A stretch of 64,000 nucleotides of DNA from the NCBI GenBank assembly GCA_049306275.1, contig JBAQQB010000208.1:1-64000 (forward strand), read 5' to 3'. The stretch comes from JADJTT01 sp049306275 (lineage in GTDB: Bacteria > Bacteroidota > Bacteroidia > Chitinophagales > Saprospiraceae). The stretch's first letter is position 1. Each line of letters opens with the position of its first letter. The notes beneath the pieces were generated by a model. That model saw only the letters and a list, made by a program, of their open reading frames with translations. It had not been told where the DNA came from and made no database searches. The position numbers and the translations under genes are program-made. Shown here piece by piece: positions 1-8,700 of the stretch.

Positions 1-452
1 CAATACGAGCTGGCAAACGCGTCGGGTTTGGCTTTGAACACAAAGCCCATACCCAGGATATAGCCCATTGCGTCTTTCAGGGCGGTATTGGACTGGAAAG
101 AGGGGTCGGTATTGATATCGGCATGCACTTCCAGTTCGACCTTGTAGCGGTCGAGGAGGTCGCAAAGTTTGTAAGCCACGTCGACCGAATGCGCTACCTC
201 GGTGATCATGCGCTCCTTGAGGGTCATGGTCTTTTCCACCCGGCTGTTGTGGATAAACATGAAGCCGCCTTTTTTCTCCCTGAGGAAGACGATCACGCTA
301 GCGAACTCGATCGCTTCGCCCCTCACCTGGGAGTCGGTGCCGATGCAGACCTTGAGCCGGTAGCCGGCCTCTGATTCTCTGATCAGGGTGTCTTCCACCG
401 CTTCGAGCAGCGGTTTGTCGATGGTCGTGCCGTCAAATTTCCGCCATTTCAT
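1..452 (-). CDS. YkuK-type ribonuclease H-like protein (DUF458), C-terminus cut by window edge
   Basis: About 150 codons are present, starting at the ATG at 452 and running off the left edge, with the last codon split. The translation begins MKWRKFDGTTIDKPL and contains VCIGTDSQVRG near residues 35-45 and ELEVHADIN near residues 108-116. These match the YkuK/DUF458 family, which has an RNase H-like fold with acidic residues at those places (D in GTDSQ, D in HADIN). The end, KAKPDAFASSY, is close to the usual C-terminus of the family, so only a few residues are missing. The biochemical role of the family is not established. The gene is transcribed away from the palindrome-rich gap at 453-745. 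Confidence 0.8.
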   Translation of the reverse strand, partial: MKWRKFDGTTIDKPLLEAVEDTLIRESEAGYRLKVCIGTDSQVRGEAIEFASVIVFLREKKGGFMFIHNSRVEKTMTLKERMITEVAHSVDVAYKLCDLLDRYKVELEVHADINTDPSFQSNTALKDAMGYILGMGFVFKAKPDAFASSY

Positions 453-480
453 ATCAGTAAGTTTTGTTTTTCCCGTTCCA

Positions 481-633
481 CCAATGGGAGCGCCAAATTT
501 ATTTGGCGCCTGGTTTGCCGAATTCATTCGGCAAGCACACAGGGCGCTAATTTGAACCGAATAAATTCGGTCTATCACTATCGCCAATAAATTGCCAATA
601 CCCAACGCCAAATAAATTTGGCGTTCCCATTGG
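481..633. repeat. Cluster of perfect short palindromes inside a 28-bp inverted repeat
   Basis: The 453-745 gap holds no gene. The segments 481-508 and 606-633 are inverted copies of each other (27 of 28 bases). Four perfect dyads with 7-10 bp arms and a 2-base centre lie at 490-509, 515-534, 556-571 and 604-625. A weaker one (4-bp arms) is near 585-594. Each dyad has AAT on the left of the centre and ATT on the right, but the outer arm bases differ (GCGCC, TTGCCG, ACCG, AACGCC). The size (about 153 bp) and terminal inversion resemble a miniature transposable element or a REP-like cluster. No target-site duplication is evident. Confidence 0.75.
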
Positions 634-745
634 GATCTTTAACCGTTAAATTAGGCAATGAAATTTGCAAATTTGCCGGTTAACGGAAATTTAATGACTG
701 ATTAACAGAGAGAAACGGTGGGGAAGTTCCCGGCAGGGGGCGGAA

Positions 746-1198
746 TCAGGCGCGGGGATTGGCTTTTTTGAGGAAAATCTTGCCTGGGATGCAGGTGGTA
801 AACTCGGTGACGCCCTGCCAGAAGCCTTCCAGCTTCCAGCCTTCCTTGTCCTGCTTGAACAGGAGCTGCCCGCGTTTGACGCACCACTCCAGGCCATCAA
901 ATTTTTTGGAATCGACGATAGCGGTCTCCTGGAAGCGGAAGATCACGCCGCCAGAGAACTCGCCTTCGAGCTCCATGGTAGCAAAGATGTCGTCGATCTT
1001 CACAAAAGACCTGCCGGTGATCTTGTTGCCATCTTGCTTGATGACCAGTTCGAAGTCGTAAGTCGAGCGGTAGCCGCCTTCATCCTGGGTGATGATGCCC
1101 TTCCAGGTACCTGAAAGATTGATTTGTCCGGCGAGCAATAGCGGGAAGGAGAGGGCCAGGCAGATGAGGCCGTATTTAATCGTCAGATTGGGTATCAT
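746..1198 (-). CDS. Secreted lipocalin-like hypothetical protein
   Basis: This is a 150-residue protein with a clear signal peptide (hydrophobic residues about 9-23, cleavage likely after LLLAG or AGQ). The body is made of alternating short beta segments: INLSGTWKG, YDFELVIKQDGNKITGRS, ATMELEGEF and WKLEGFWQGV. The GxW-like SGTWKG start and up-and-down strand pattern resemble small lipocalin-like or META-like periplasmic proteins, but no family is certain. The gene overlaps the end of rsmD by 23 bp on the same strand, so the two are probably co-transcribed. The function is unknown. Confidence 0.7.
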   Translation of the reverse strand: MIPNLTIKYGLICLALSFPLLLAGQINLSGTWKGIITQDEGGYRSTYDFELVIKQDGNKITGRSFVKIDDIFATMELEGEFSGGVIFRFQETAIVDSKKFDGLEWCVKRGQLLFKQDKEGWKLEGFWQGVTEFTTCIPGKIFLKKANPRA

Positions 1199-1745
1199 CG
1201 TCGTTCAGGTTAGCGAAAAAAGAAAAAATTGTTTTCCCATAATGGCGCTCCTCCACGTAATGCGGATGCTGCCGGTAATGGTGGTTGGGGTTGTGTTCCA
1301 TGACAAAGATGCCTCCCTCTTTCAGCAGTCCATGCGCAAAGATCAGGTCGGGTATCTTGTCGATGGTTTCCAGCGCGTAGGGCGGACCGGCGAAGATATA
1401 ATCGAACTGCCCCGGAGCTGATGTGATAAAACGAAAGACATCTGCTTTAACGATTCGGATGCAGGGCAAAATGCCTAATTCGCGGGCAATTTTTTGTACG
1501 AATTGGACGCAGGCCGGAAATTTATCTACGTACGTAACGTCCAGGCAGCCCCTGGAGATGAATTCATAGGAATGATTGCCTGTACCGCCGAAGAGGTCGA
1601 GCATTTTTACCTCTGCGAAATCGATGCGGTTGTTGAGGATGTTGAACAATCCTTCCTTGGCGAAATCTGTAGTAGGCCGCGTCGGCCAGTTATCGGCCGG
1701 CGGATTGAACCTTCGTCCTTTGAATTTTCCTCCGATAATACGCAT
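1176..1745 (-). CDS. rsmD: 16S rRNA (guanine966-N2)-methyltransferase RsmD
   Basis: The 189-residue protein has the RsmD signature start MRIIGGKFKGRRF, followed by RPTTDFAKEGLFNIL, the SAM-binding motif I DLFGGTG (residues 50-56), an acidic loop (YVDK, about 72-75) and motif IV at residues 120-123. The family methylates N2 of G966 in 16S rRNA during 30S assembly. Motif IV reads GPPY here instead of the family DPPY/NPPY; the codon is GGT, one base from GAT. That Asp normally contacts the target amino group, so activity may be altered. The gene lies 6 bp after DUF3822, a common Bacteroidota arrangement. Confidence 0.92.
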   Translation of the reverse strand: MRIIGGKFKGRRFNPPADNWPTRPTTDFAKEGLFNILNNRIDFAEVKMLDLFGGTGNHSYEFISRGCLDVTYVDKFPACVQFVQKIARELGILPCIRIVKADVFRFITSAPGQFDYIFAGPPYALETIDKIPDLIFAHGLLKEGGIFVMEHNPNHHYRQHPHYVEERHYGKTIFSFFANLNDDDTQSDD

Positions 1746-1751
1746 GGCGGG

Positions 1752-2609
1752 TCACCAGTGAATGCTTAACAAATCGATAAACCAGTGCTTTCTGGTCTCT
1801 CTTCCAAACCTCGGGCCTGGCAGGTAGGGGCTGCCAGTGCCTGATACAAAAGTAAGGCGGGGAAAGAACCGCTGCAAATTGCGGAAAATGGCGGAGTCTT
1901 CCACCAGGAGTCCGCCGCAGAAGAGCTGCGTCGCCTCGGGCGGCCAGCCGAGCTGCTGGCAGATGAGGAGCAGGAAATAAGCCAGGTCGTTGCTGTCGAA
2001 AAAAGTATAGGTATTCAATAAAACCAGCTCTTCCTTGTCGAAGGCGAAAACCTGGGCCATGCCGTCGCGCAGGTTGAAAAAGATGCGCCGGGGCTCTTCG
2101 GTTGCGTAGAGGGGGGCAAAGCTCCGGGCGAGACATGCGGCCAGGTGACGGATGCTCGCCTGGGGCGCCAGCACGCCGAGCTCCTGGAGGAGGGGCGCTG
2201 TGAGCGGGAACACGGCCATGGCTTGCAGGAAGGGCAGCTCTTCGGAAAAGAGCCGGTCGTCTTTATCCAGGCTGATCAGTTTCTCCAGATAAGCCTTTTT
2301 TTCCCCGTCGTTATACAGGCGTTTGGGCACCAGGGCTACAAAGGGGTGAAATACCGCTATGCGGATGGCGGCAAAGGGTTTGCGCAGCAGCGGGTCTTCG
2401 AGGAATATCTCCTTTGCCGCTTCCGGCAGCTCCCGGAATCCGGCCGGCGCGATGGCATAGGAGTATTTGCGCAAGCCCAAGAGGTTGGAAGCGCTATCAG
2501 ACACCGCGAAACACAAACTGTCCACCCCAAGCAGGATGGACAGTTCGTACTGAGCGGTATATTTCTTGAGGAACTTGTCTTCGAAAATTTCGAGATCTAT
2601 CTTTCCCAA
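1752..2609 (-). CDS. DUF3822 family protein
   Basis: The 285-residue cytoplasmic protein has no signal peptide or membrane segment. The sequence (LSILLGVDSLCFAVSD, RIFFNLRDGMAQVFAFDKEELVLLNTYTF, LAYFLLLICQQLGW) matches DUF3822, a Bacteroidota family with an actin/ASKHA-like ATPase fold that usually sits directly upstream of rsmD, as here. The gene overlaps the preceding gene's end by 13 bp and is followed 6 bp later by rsmD, which points to an operon. The molecular role is unknown. Confidence 0.8.
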   Translation of the reverse strand: MGKIDLEIFEDKFLKKYTAQYELSILLGVDSLCFAVSDSASNLLGLRKYSYAIAPAGFRELPEAAKEIFLEDPLLRKPFAAIRIAVFHPFVALVPKRLYNDGEKKAYLEKLISLDKDDRLFSEELPFLQAMAVFPLTAPLLQELGVLAPQASIRHLAACLARSFAPLYATEEPRRIFFNLRDGMAQVFAFDKEELVLLNTYTFFDSNDLAYFLLLICQQLGWPPEATQLFCGGLLVEDSAIFRNLQRFFPRLTFVSGTGSPYLPGPRFGRETRKHWFIDLLSIHW

Positions 2610-3181
2610 TTGCCTGAAAGGTTTGGAGCATTCATATCGCCGAATTTGAGGAGGCTCTCCGGGTCGTAAGAATTGTCGTAACGAGAGAACTTCTTATCGG
2701 CAAACTTGCCCATAAAGACTTTTCTGGGCGTACTGACTTCCACGACCTGCACCATTGTTGACTGGTAGGTCAGGGTATCGGCCTGAATGTTGAAGGTTTG
2801 CCCGCCGCCGTAGGGCACGAAGCGCAACGAGTCGAGGTTCAGGCCGAGCACGAGGATGGAGTCGGCGGAGCGGCGATAAAGCGTATCATACCGGATTGCT
2901 TCGGTATTGTTGGGATCGTCGGGGTCGCCAAACACCTGGATGATGCGGAAAGAGTCGGTAGAGAGCACCTGTTTCAGGGTGTCGAAATTTGGCGCGAAAT
3001 TACCCGTAATGGAGCGGTATAATTCCTGGGCCGTGCGGATTTCGATCAGTTTATCCACCACTACCCTTTCCCTTCTGGTTTTTTCAGCACGGAATTCGAT
3101 GGGTTCGCGGATACTGCCAATCAGGACCCAAATCAAGACGCCGATGAGGAGAAGCAACAGGAGATTTATGACCAATTTCAT
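2597..3181 (-). CDS. Single-pass membrane-anchored conserved hypothetical protein
   Basis: The start chosen is the ATG at 3181, giving MKLVINLLLLLLIGVLIWVL, because the membrane segment then lies at the N-terminus; the open frame upstream to 3274 has untypical composition and covers a terminator. The 194-residue product has one N-terminal transmembrane helix (residues about 3-22). A polar region follows (RTAQELYRSITGNFAPNF) that resembles the pseudopilin-like region of Bacteroidota hypothetical proteins of this size. It overlaps the DUF3822 start by 13 bp. The function is unknown. A minor pilin-like role is only a guess. Confidence 0.7.
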   Translation of the reverse strand: MKLVINLLLLLLIGVLIWVLIGSIREPIEFRAEKTRRERVVVDKLIEIRTAQELYRSITGNFAPNFDTLKQVLSTDSFRIIQVFGDPDDPNNTEAIRYDTLYRRSADSILVLGLNLDSLRFVPYGGGQTFNIQADTLTYQSTMVQVVEVSTPRKVFMGKFADKKFSRYDNSYDPESLLKFGDMNAPNLSGNWER

Positions 3182-3262
3182 AACTTGGTGTTGTTTTGGT
3201 GCAATGATAAGAATTTTGCCGAAAATTAAGGTAAATAGCCTTGTCATTCTTAACCCTGAACA

Positions 3263-3299
3263 AAAAAAAGGCAAACGGAAACTCCATTTGCCTTTTTTT
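3263..3299 (-). terminator. Rho-independent terminator after the bactofilin gene
   Basis: Perfect 13-bp arms (AAAAAAAGGCAAA at 3263-3275 and its complement at 3287-3299) enclose an 11-base loop. The arms supply T-runs on both strands. It lies 21 bp past the bactofilin stop and ahead of the membrane-anchored hypothetical gene on the same strand. Confidence 0.75.
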
Positions 3300-3320
3300 G
3301 ACCCCTGAATGGGCTATTTA

Positions 3321-3722
3321 TCAGCCTTTGGCGCCGATCCTGCATTCTCCCAGATAGCGGCCGCCTTCTTCTACCAGAAGCGCTTTCGCCTGGAGCACGC
3401 CGTCGACCAAAGCCGTTGACTTGAGTTGCAGGACATCCTGAATGGTCACCTCGCCCTTGATCGTACCCTGAATAACGGCAGACTCAGCAGTGACTTTTCC
3501 TTCAATCCGACCTGTCTCCCCAATGACCAGCCGTTTGGCGCAGCGCACGTCGCCTTTGATGACGCCGTCGAGCCTGACGTCCTGTTCACAGGAGAAATTC
3601 CCCTCGATCACGGTATCTTTCGAAATAACACAGGTGTTGCTGCTACCCGGCGCGGAGGCGGGTATAACGGAGGTGTTTTTGGAGGCGTCGGGCGCCGGTT
3701 TTTCTCTTCCTATCGTGGCCAT
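3321..3722 (-). CDS. Bactofilin (polymer-forming cytoskeletal protein)
   Basis: From the ATG at 3722 (MATIGREKP) the protein has 133 residues. A short disordered Ser/Ala/Pro N-tail precedes a beta-helix of repeated hydrophobic-glycine turns: TVIEGNFSCEQDVRLDGVIKG, LVIGETGRIEGKV, AVIQGTIKGEV and LQLKSTALVDGVL. This is the bactofilin fold, which forms nucleotide-free filaments involved in cell shape or wall synthesis. An earlier in-frame ATG at 3818 would add an AT-rich 32-residue Asn/Ser/Lys tail and would overlap the candidate tsaD promoter. I consider it less likely. A strong terminator follows. Confidence 0.88.
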   Translation of the reverse strand: MATIGREKPAPDASKNTSVIPASAPGSSNTCVISKDTVIEGNFSCEQDVRLDGVIKGDVRCAKRLVIGETGRIEGKVTAESAVIQGTIKGEVTIQDVLQLKSTALVDGVLQAKALLVEEGGRYLGECRIGAKG

Positions 3723-3802
3723 GGTTTGAAGTTGATTTTTCGACGTAGATTTGCGGTCAATATATGATGAATTATTTGATTTTGTCAGCAGCTGCGGCTT
3801 TT

Positions 3803-3834
3803 TTTGAAAGTTTTGCATGCTGGCTTACAATTTG
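3803..3834 (+). promoter_or_regulatory. Candidate Bacteroidota promoter for tsaD
   Basis: TTTG at 3803-3806, then 19 bp, then TACAATTTG at 3826-3834. This fits the -33/-7 consensus TTTG...TAnnTTTG apart from one extra base in the -7 box. tsaD starts at 3867. Confidence 0.4.
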
Positions 3835-3866
3835 ACTTTCTCTTTTCAAAAAGTAACCCCTAATCG

Positions 3867-4874
3867 ATGGACATTTTCATCCTGGGCATAGAATCTTCCT
3901 GCGACGATACGGCTGCGGCCGTTTTTCACAACGGAAGGATACTGAGCAATTTCGTTGCCAACCAGGAAATACACGAACAATACGGCGGCGTGGTACCGGA
4001 GGTGGCCTCCCGCGCCCATCAAATCAACATCGTGCCGGTTGTAGACAGGGCCTTGAAACAAGCGGGCATTGGCGTGAACCGGCTCAATGCCATCGCTTTC
4101 ACCCGGGGTCCCGGCTTGATGGGCTCCCTGCTCGTCGGCGTTTCCTTTGCCAAAGCGCTGGCGCTGAGCCTCAAGCTTCCCTTGGTCGAGGTCAACCACA
4201 TGGAAGCACACGTGCTGGCACATTTTGCCGAGCCCCCCTACCCTCCTTTCCCCTTCCTCTGTCTCACCGTTTCGGGCGGACATACCCAAATCCTGCGCGT
4301 CGACGATCATTTCAGCATGGAAATCCTCGGCGAAACCCTCGACGACGCCGCCGGGGAGGCCTTTGACAAGACGGGCAAACTCCTGGGACTGGGCTACCCT
4401 GCTGGCCCGGCGATGGACCGCCTGGCCAGGGAGGGCACACCGCGTTTTGAATTTCCGGAGCCTCAAATCAAGGGGCTGGACTTCAGCTTCAGCGGCCTGA
4501 AAACGGCGGTGTTGTATTTTCTGAAAAAGGAAATGGGGCAAAACCCCAACTTCATCCAGGAAAACCTGGCCGACCTCTGCGCCTCCATCCAGCACCGCAT
4601 CGTGCAAATACTCGTCAAGCGCCTGATCAAGGCCTCGAAAGAGACTAAGATCCGGCATATCGCGCTGGCGGGAGGCGTCTCCGCCAATTCCGGATTGCGG
4701 AAGGTCATGCTGGAAACCGGAGAGAAGAAAAACTGGACCGTATATCTGCCCAAACTGGAGTATTCGACAGATAACGCGGCTATGGTTGCGGTGGCGGGGT
4801 ATTACAAATTCCTGAAAGGGGAATTTTCGAGCCAGGACGTGGCGCCGGTAGCGCGCTGGGCGCCGGGGACGTAA
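3867..4874 (+). CDS. tsaD: tRNA N6-adenosine threonylcarbamoyltransferase TsaD
   Basis: The 335-residue protein is full length for TsaD/Kae1. Visible marks are the ASKHA start FILGIESSCDDTAAAV, GPGLMGSLLVG, the metal-binding HMEAH motif (near residue 112), TVSGGHTQIL, LDDAAGEAFDKTGKLLGLGYP and the C-terminal LAGGVSANSGLR. TsaD transfers the threonylcarbamoyl group to A37 of ANN-decoding tRNAs together with TsaB and TsaE, and is essential in most bacteria. It is divergent from the bactofilin gene and convergent with the DUF697 gene. A GC-rich hairpin follows it. Confidence 0.97.
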   Translation: MDIFILGIESSCDDTAAAVFHNGRILSNFVANQEIHEQYGGVVPEVASRAHQINIVPVVDRALKQAGIGVNRLNAIAFTRGPGLMGSLLVGVSFAKALALSLKLPLVEVNHMEAHVLAHFAEPPYPPFPFLCLTVSGGHTQILRVDDHFSMEILGETLDDAAGEAFDKTGKLLGLGYPAGPAMDRLAREGTPRFEFPEPQIKGLDFSFSGLKTAVLYFLKKEMGQNPNFIQENLADLCASIQHRIVQILVKRLIKASKETKIRHIALAGGVSANSGLRKVMLETGEKKNWTVYLPKLEYSTDNAAMVAVAGYYKFLKGEFSSQDVAPVARWAPGT

Positions 4875-4882
4875 GATTATTT

Positions 4883-4946
4883 ACCGCGGCGAACGCGACG
4901 GACGCGACGTTTCAAACCTCGTCGCGCCCGTAGCGTCCGTCGCGGT
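4883..4946. terminator. GC-rich long hairpin between convergent genes
   Basis: Arms at 4883-4909 and 4920-4946 (27 bases each, about five mismatches) enclose a 10-base loop. Both arms are made of CGCGACGG-like words. It sits between the tsaD stop and the converging DUF697 gene stop, so it may terminate both, but there is no strong T-run. It could instead be a dispersed REP-like element. Confidence 0.5.
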
Positions 4947-4950
4947 GACA

Positions 4951-5601
4951 TTAAAATTTTTCGATCAGTTTCTTTTTCATCTGCTCGAACTCAGCTTCGC
5001 TGATGACGCCTTGTTCCTTCAGGGCCGCCAGGTCCTTGAGGCGGGTCAGCACGTCGGCCGAAGGAGCGGAAGCGCTTTCGAAGGGATTTTGCGCGGGCTC
5101 TGCGGGTTGCTGCGTAGCTTCCTGGTTGCGCCATTCTTCCACGATCTTCTTGCCCTTTTCAAACTTCTCCTTGTAGAGCTTGCGCAGGCGCGCCGGGTCG
5201 AAGTCGAGGATGGTGCCGCCCGTCTGGAAGTGCCTTTTGAACACTTCGCCCAGCGCGTAGGTGGAAGCGCCGGCGAAAGCGGAAACGGTCACACCGCCCA
5301 AGAGACTGCCAAAGCCAGGTATCAGCTTGACCACGCTGCCGGCGGTGACGCGGGCCAGGGTGGAACTGGTCAGGGAGGTGACGATGGCTTTGCCCTGGGT
5401 TTCGGAGAAATCAACCCCATACACCTTGCACAATTGCCGGATCATGTCGAGTTGCAGCGCGCTCACCGCGAAGATATCGGCGATCAGGACGGGGATGAGG
5501 CCGGCGCCCATCGACCAGATGACGTGGTTGCGGATGATGGTGTCGGCGTGTTTGGTCCTTTCATCCTGCAGGTTATCGTCTTTTTCTTTTTCCGTGTTCA
5601 T
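4951..5601 (-). CDS. DUF697/YcjF-like membrane protein with C-terminal SHOCT domain
   Basis: The ATG at 5601 (MNTEKEKDDN) is preferred over 5658, because the extra 19 codons are AT-rich unlike the body and homologues begin near here. The protein (216 residues) has the DUF697 core TIIRNHVIWSMGAGLIPVLIADIFAVSALQLDMI with two hydrophobic stretches (GAGLIPVLIADIFAVSAL and SVVKLIPGFGSLLGGVTVSAFAG). It ends in a SHOCT motif, LTRLKDLAALKEQGVISE. DUF697 domains accompany GTPases or stress membrane proteins, and SHOCT probably mediates oligomerisation or binding. The specific function is unknown. The gene converges on tsaD. Confidence 0.82.
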   Translation of the reverse strand: MNTEKEKDDNLQDERTKHADTIIRNHVIWSMGAGLIPVLIADIFAVSALQLDMIRQLCKVYGVDFSETQGKAIVTSLTSSTLARVTAGSVVKLIPGFGSLLGGVTVSAFAGASTYALGEVFKRHFQTGGTILDFDPARLRKLYKEKFEKGKKIVEEWRNQEATQQPAEPAQNPFESASAPSADVLTRLKDLAALKEQGVISEAEFEQMKKKLIEKF

Positions 5602-5751
5602 AATCCTTTTTTGAACGTTTTTAGAGGCTAATTGTAAAACTTGCTTGCTGAGTGACATTGTTGCGATTTTTTGAAATCCCTACAATTCTATTCCCCCTGC
5701 CGCAAATTTTGCAATCTTATCGACCATTTTCCCTTTTCAGCCGACAGGCGT

Positions 5752-8700
5752 TTACTCCACCTTCACCCGGATGCCTTCCGAATGGCTGGAAAATTCAGGC
5801 GCGTACATGCACTGCAAGGTGGTGATCCCGGTAGAGAAATCGCCCTTGTGTACCACGCGCACCGGGTATTCGAACACATGCGTGCCCTCCGGCAGGTAGC
5901 TGATGAAGAAATTGGTAGCTGCGTCGCGGGGGCTTTCGTAGTAGCCCAACTTACCCTGGTATTTATAGCGGCTCAGCACTTCCATCGGTTCGAAGCCGCT
6001 GGCGCGCATGTCCTTGAGGTGCACGTACTCCATGGGGCGGTCGACGCGCAGCTCGATGCGCACCACGACTTTGTCGCCCGGGTGCAGGGCCTCCCCTTCC
6101 GCGATGGGGCGTATCTTTTCGCCTGTATCGGTCAGCTCCGCCTTGAACAGCTGGCGCTTGAGCTGGAGCGGCGTTTCTTCGAACGACTTGATCTTGTCGA
6201 GGTCTTCGAAATATTGCCAGTAGGCGCCGCCCCAGGCGATGTGCGGATTGGGGTTGTCAAGGGTCAGGGTGGCCATGTCCTTGACGACCTGTTCTCCTTC
6301 AAAAGCGACTTTGAAGTAGCCCGTGCCTGCCTCGGCGTTGCGCTGCGCCTGCCCGATGACCTTGTTCCAGATGGCTGTTTCCTTGTTGGGTTGCACACCC
6401 ATGCGGATGCTGACGTCTCCTTCAGAGAGCAGCCAATTGTCGCCGGTGCGGAGCAGGGCGTACACTGCGGAAGCCGTGGCTTTGGTGGTCTTCCAGTGGT
6501 TGGTCTGCTTGTTTTTCAGCATCCATATCTTCATATCCTCCACCGAAGCGGGGTCTTTGGCCACTTCGTCGAAGACCTCGATGAGCAGGGCCTGGGTTTC
6601 GATGGGGTGCTGGTACCAGAAATAGCCGGCGTTGAACTTCCAGTACATACCCAGCTCTTCGTGGTTCAGCGAGCGCTCCTTGAGCGATTTGACAATGGCT
6701 GCGGCCGTCTGGGGCTTACCAGTGCGGTTAAGGGCCAGGGCCAGCATGCCCTCCTGGTAGTAGCCCTTGTTGAGCCAGTATTTTTCAGCCTGCCCGATAC
6801 AGTAGTCGTGCACCTCTTTAACCCTGCCGTCGAGGGCGACGGGCATGGATTTATCGAGGAAATACGAGCGGGTGTAGAGGTAGTGGATGACCAGGGGCGA
6901 GAGGTGGTCTTTGTCCATGTCCTCTTTCTTGGTCCACTTCTTCAGATCGTCGTACCATTCGACGATGCGGGCGTCGATATAGCCCACGGCGCTTTTGACC
7001 ATCGTCCAGTTGGCGCCGTCTTTCACCGACGACACGCCCAGGCGGTCGAGGTGGGCCAGGCCTTCGACGATGTACTGGGTGATGTACCAGTTGTCGCGCT
7101 CGCCGGGGAACCAGCTGAAGCCGCCGTTGCCGAGCTGGCGCTCGCGGATCTTTTCCAGGGCGGAAGCCTGTTCTTTCGACATGCGGTTGAGGTCGAACAG
7201 GAGGCCGATGTTGCGTTTTTGCTCCTCCTCGCTCAGGGCTTCGAGCACCCAGGGCGTTTCCTGGAGCAGGGCCGACTTGAGCTCCTGATTTTTGGTCAGG
7301 TTGCTCTCCATGGCCGGGGTATCTTTCCATTTGTCGAACACCTCTTTGATCTTCGGGTGCGAATTGGCCACCGAGGTTGCCAGGCTGTTGGCGTAGTAGC
7401 GGGCGAAGATCTGCTCGGTGCACTCGTAGGGGTACTCCATCAAGTATGGCAGGGCCTGCACCGCGTACCAGGCCGGGTTGGAGGTGAACTCCAGGGTATA
7501 CCGGTGGTGTGACAGCGAGGTGGAGGTATTTTCGGCCATACTCCTGAACACAAAGGTGCGGGTCTGCTTGCCTTTGACCGGCAGCGGCATGGTTTCGGTG
7601 ACCAGCATGCGGTTGGAAAGCACGGGCGCAGCGGAGCGTTCGGCGTCTTCAAAGTCGCCCGCGGCGGCTACCACGGTGTGCTCGATCACGGGCGCCTCGT
7701 TAATATCGGGCACTTTGAAGCGCCAGGCGAGGCGGGCCGACTGCCCGGGTTCGACGGTGAAGTTGACGTTGAATTGCGGGTTGTCGAGCCATTTATACAC
7801 CGGCATGCTAGTGAGCGGGTTGAGCAGTTGCAGTTCGCCATTGCCCCGCAGTGTCTTGTCGGTGAGGTTGACGACCTTTGCGGTGAACTCGATCTCGTCG
7901 CGTTCGCGGAAGAAGCGCGGCGGGTTGGGCAGCACCATGAGCTCTTTTTGCGTGACTACCTCCTGGCGCAGGATGCCCGACTCCAGGTTGAGGGTATGGG
8001 CGAAGCCCAGCATTTTCCAGCGCGTGAGGGCTTCTTTCATTTTGAAGCGCAGCACGATATTGCCTTCGGCATCGGTCATGAGCTCGGGCATGAAGAAGGC
8101 CGTTTCATCGAGGTCGGTGCGCACTTTGGCGGGTTGGGGGGTGGAAACGGGGGCGGAATAGGGTTCAGGGGCTGGTTCTTCCGATGCAGCTTCAGGGTCG
8201 AAGGTTTGTACTGAATCCATCGCCAGCTTTTGTGCGCCAGGGGCGGGAGGAGGCGCCGGTGCTGCCTCCTCCGCAGCGGCCGCTTCCATCCTTGGGGCCA
8301 TCGAGCGAAGCATGATAGCATCGCCCATCCAGTAATTCGAGTAGTGGAAATTGAACCAATTGAGGCTGCGGTAGCTGCGGTAGCCCACGTCTACGCCGGG
8401 TCGGTAGGGATAGAACAGGTAGTTGATCCCTTTTTCTGAATACCCTTTCGGCCGGTGGCTGAGGGTCGGGTTGCCGCGGATAGGGAAAGGCTGGAAGCTC
8501 CAGTCCTGCGGGGTAAACTGATCGAGGGAGGCGTCGTACATAGCGGCCACCATTTCCGCGGCCACCTTCTCCCCTTTCGGGCCTTTTACGGTCACGCGCC
8601 ACTCTTCTTCCGAGCCGGGCTGCATTTTGTCGCGGAAAGTGGAAAGTTCGACCTGGAGTTGTTTGTTGGTCCAGGGCACCGCGATGGTGAAGGGGTTATG

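Noticed and set aside
481..633. Insertion sequence
   Set aside because: No transposase frame fits inside and no target duplication was visible; kept only as a palindromic element.
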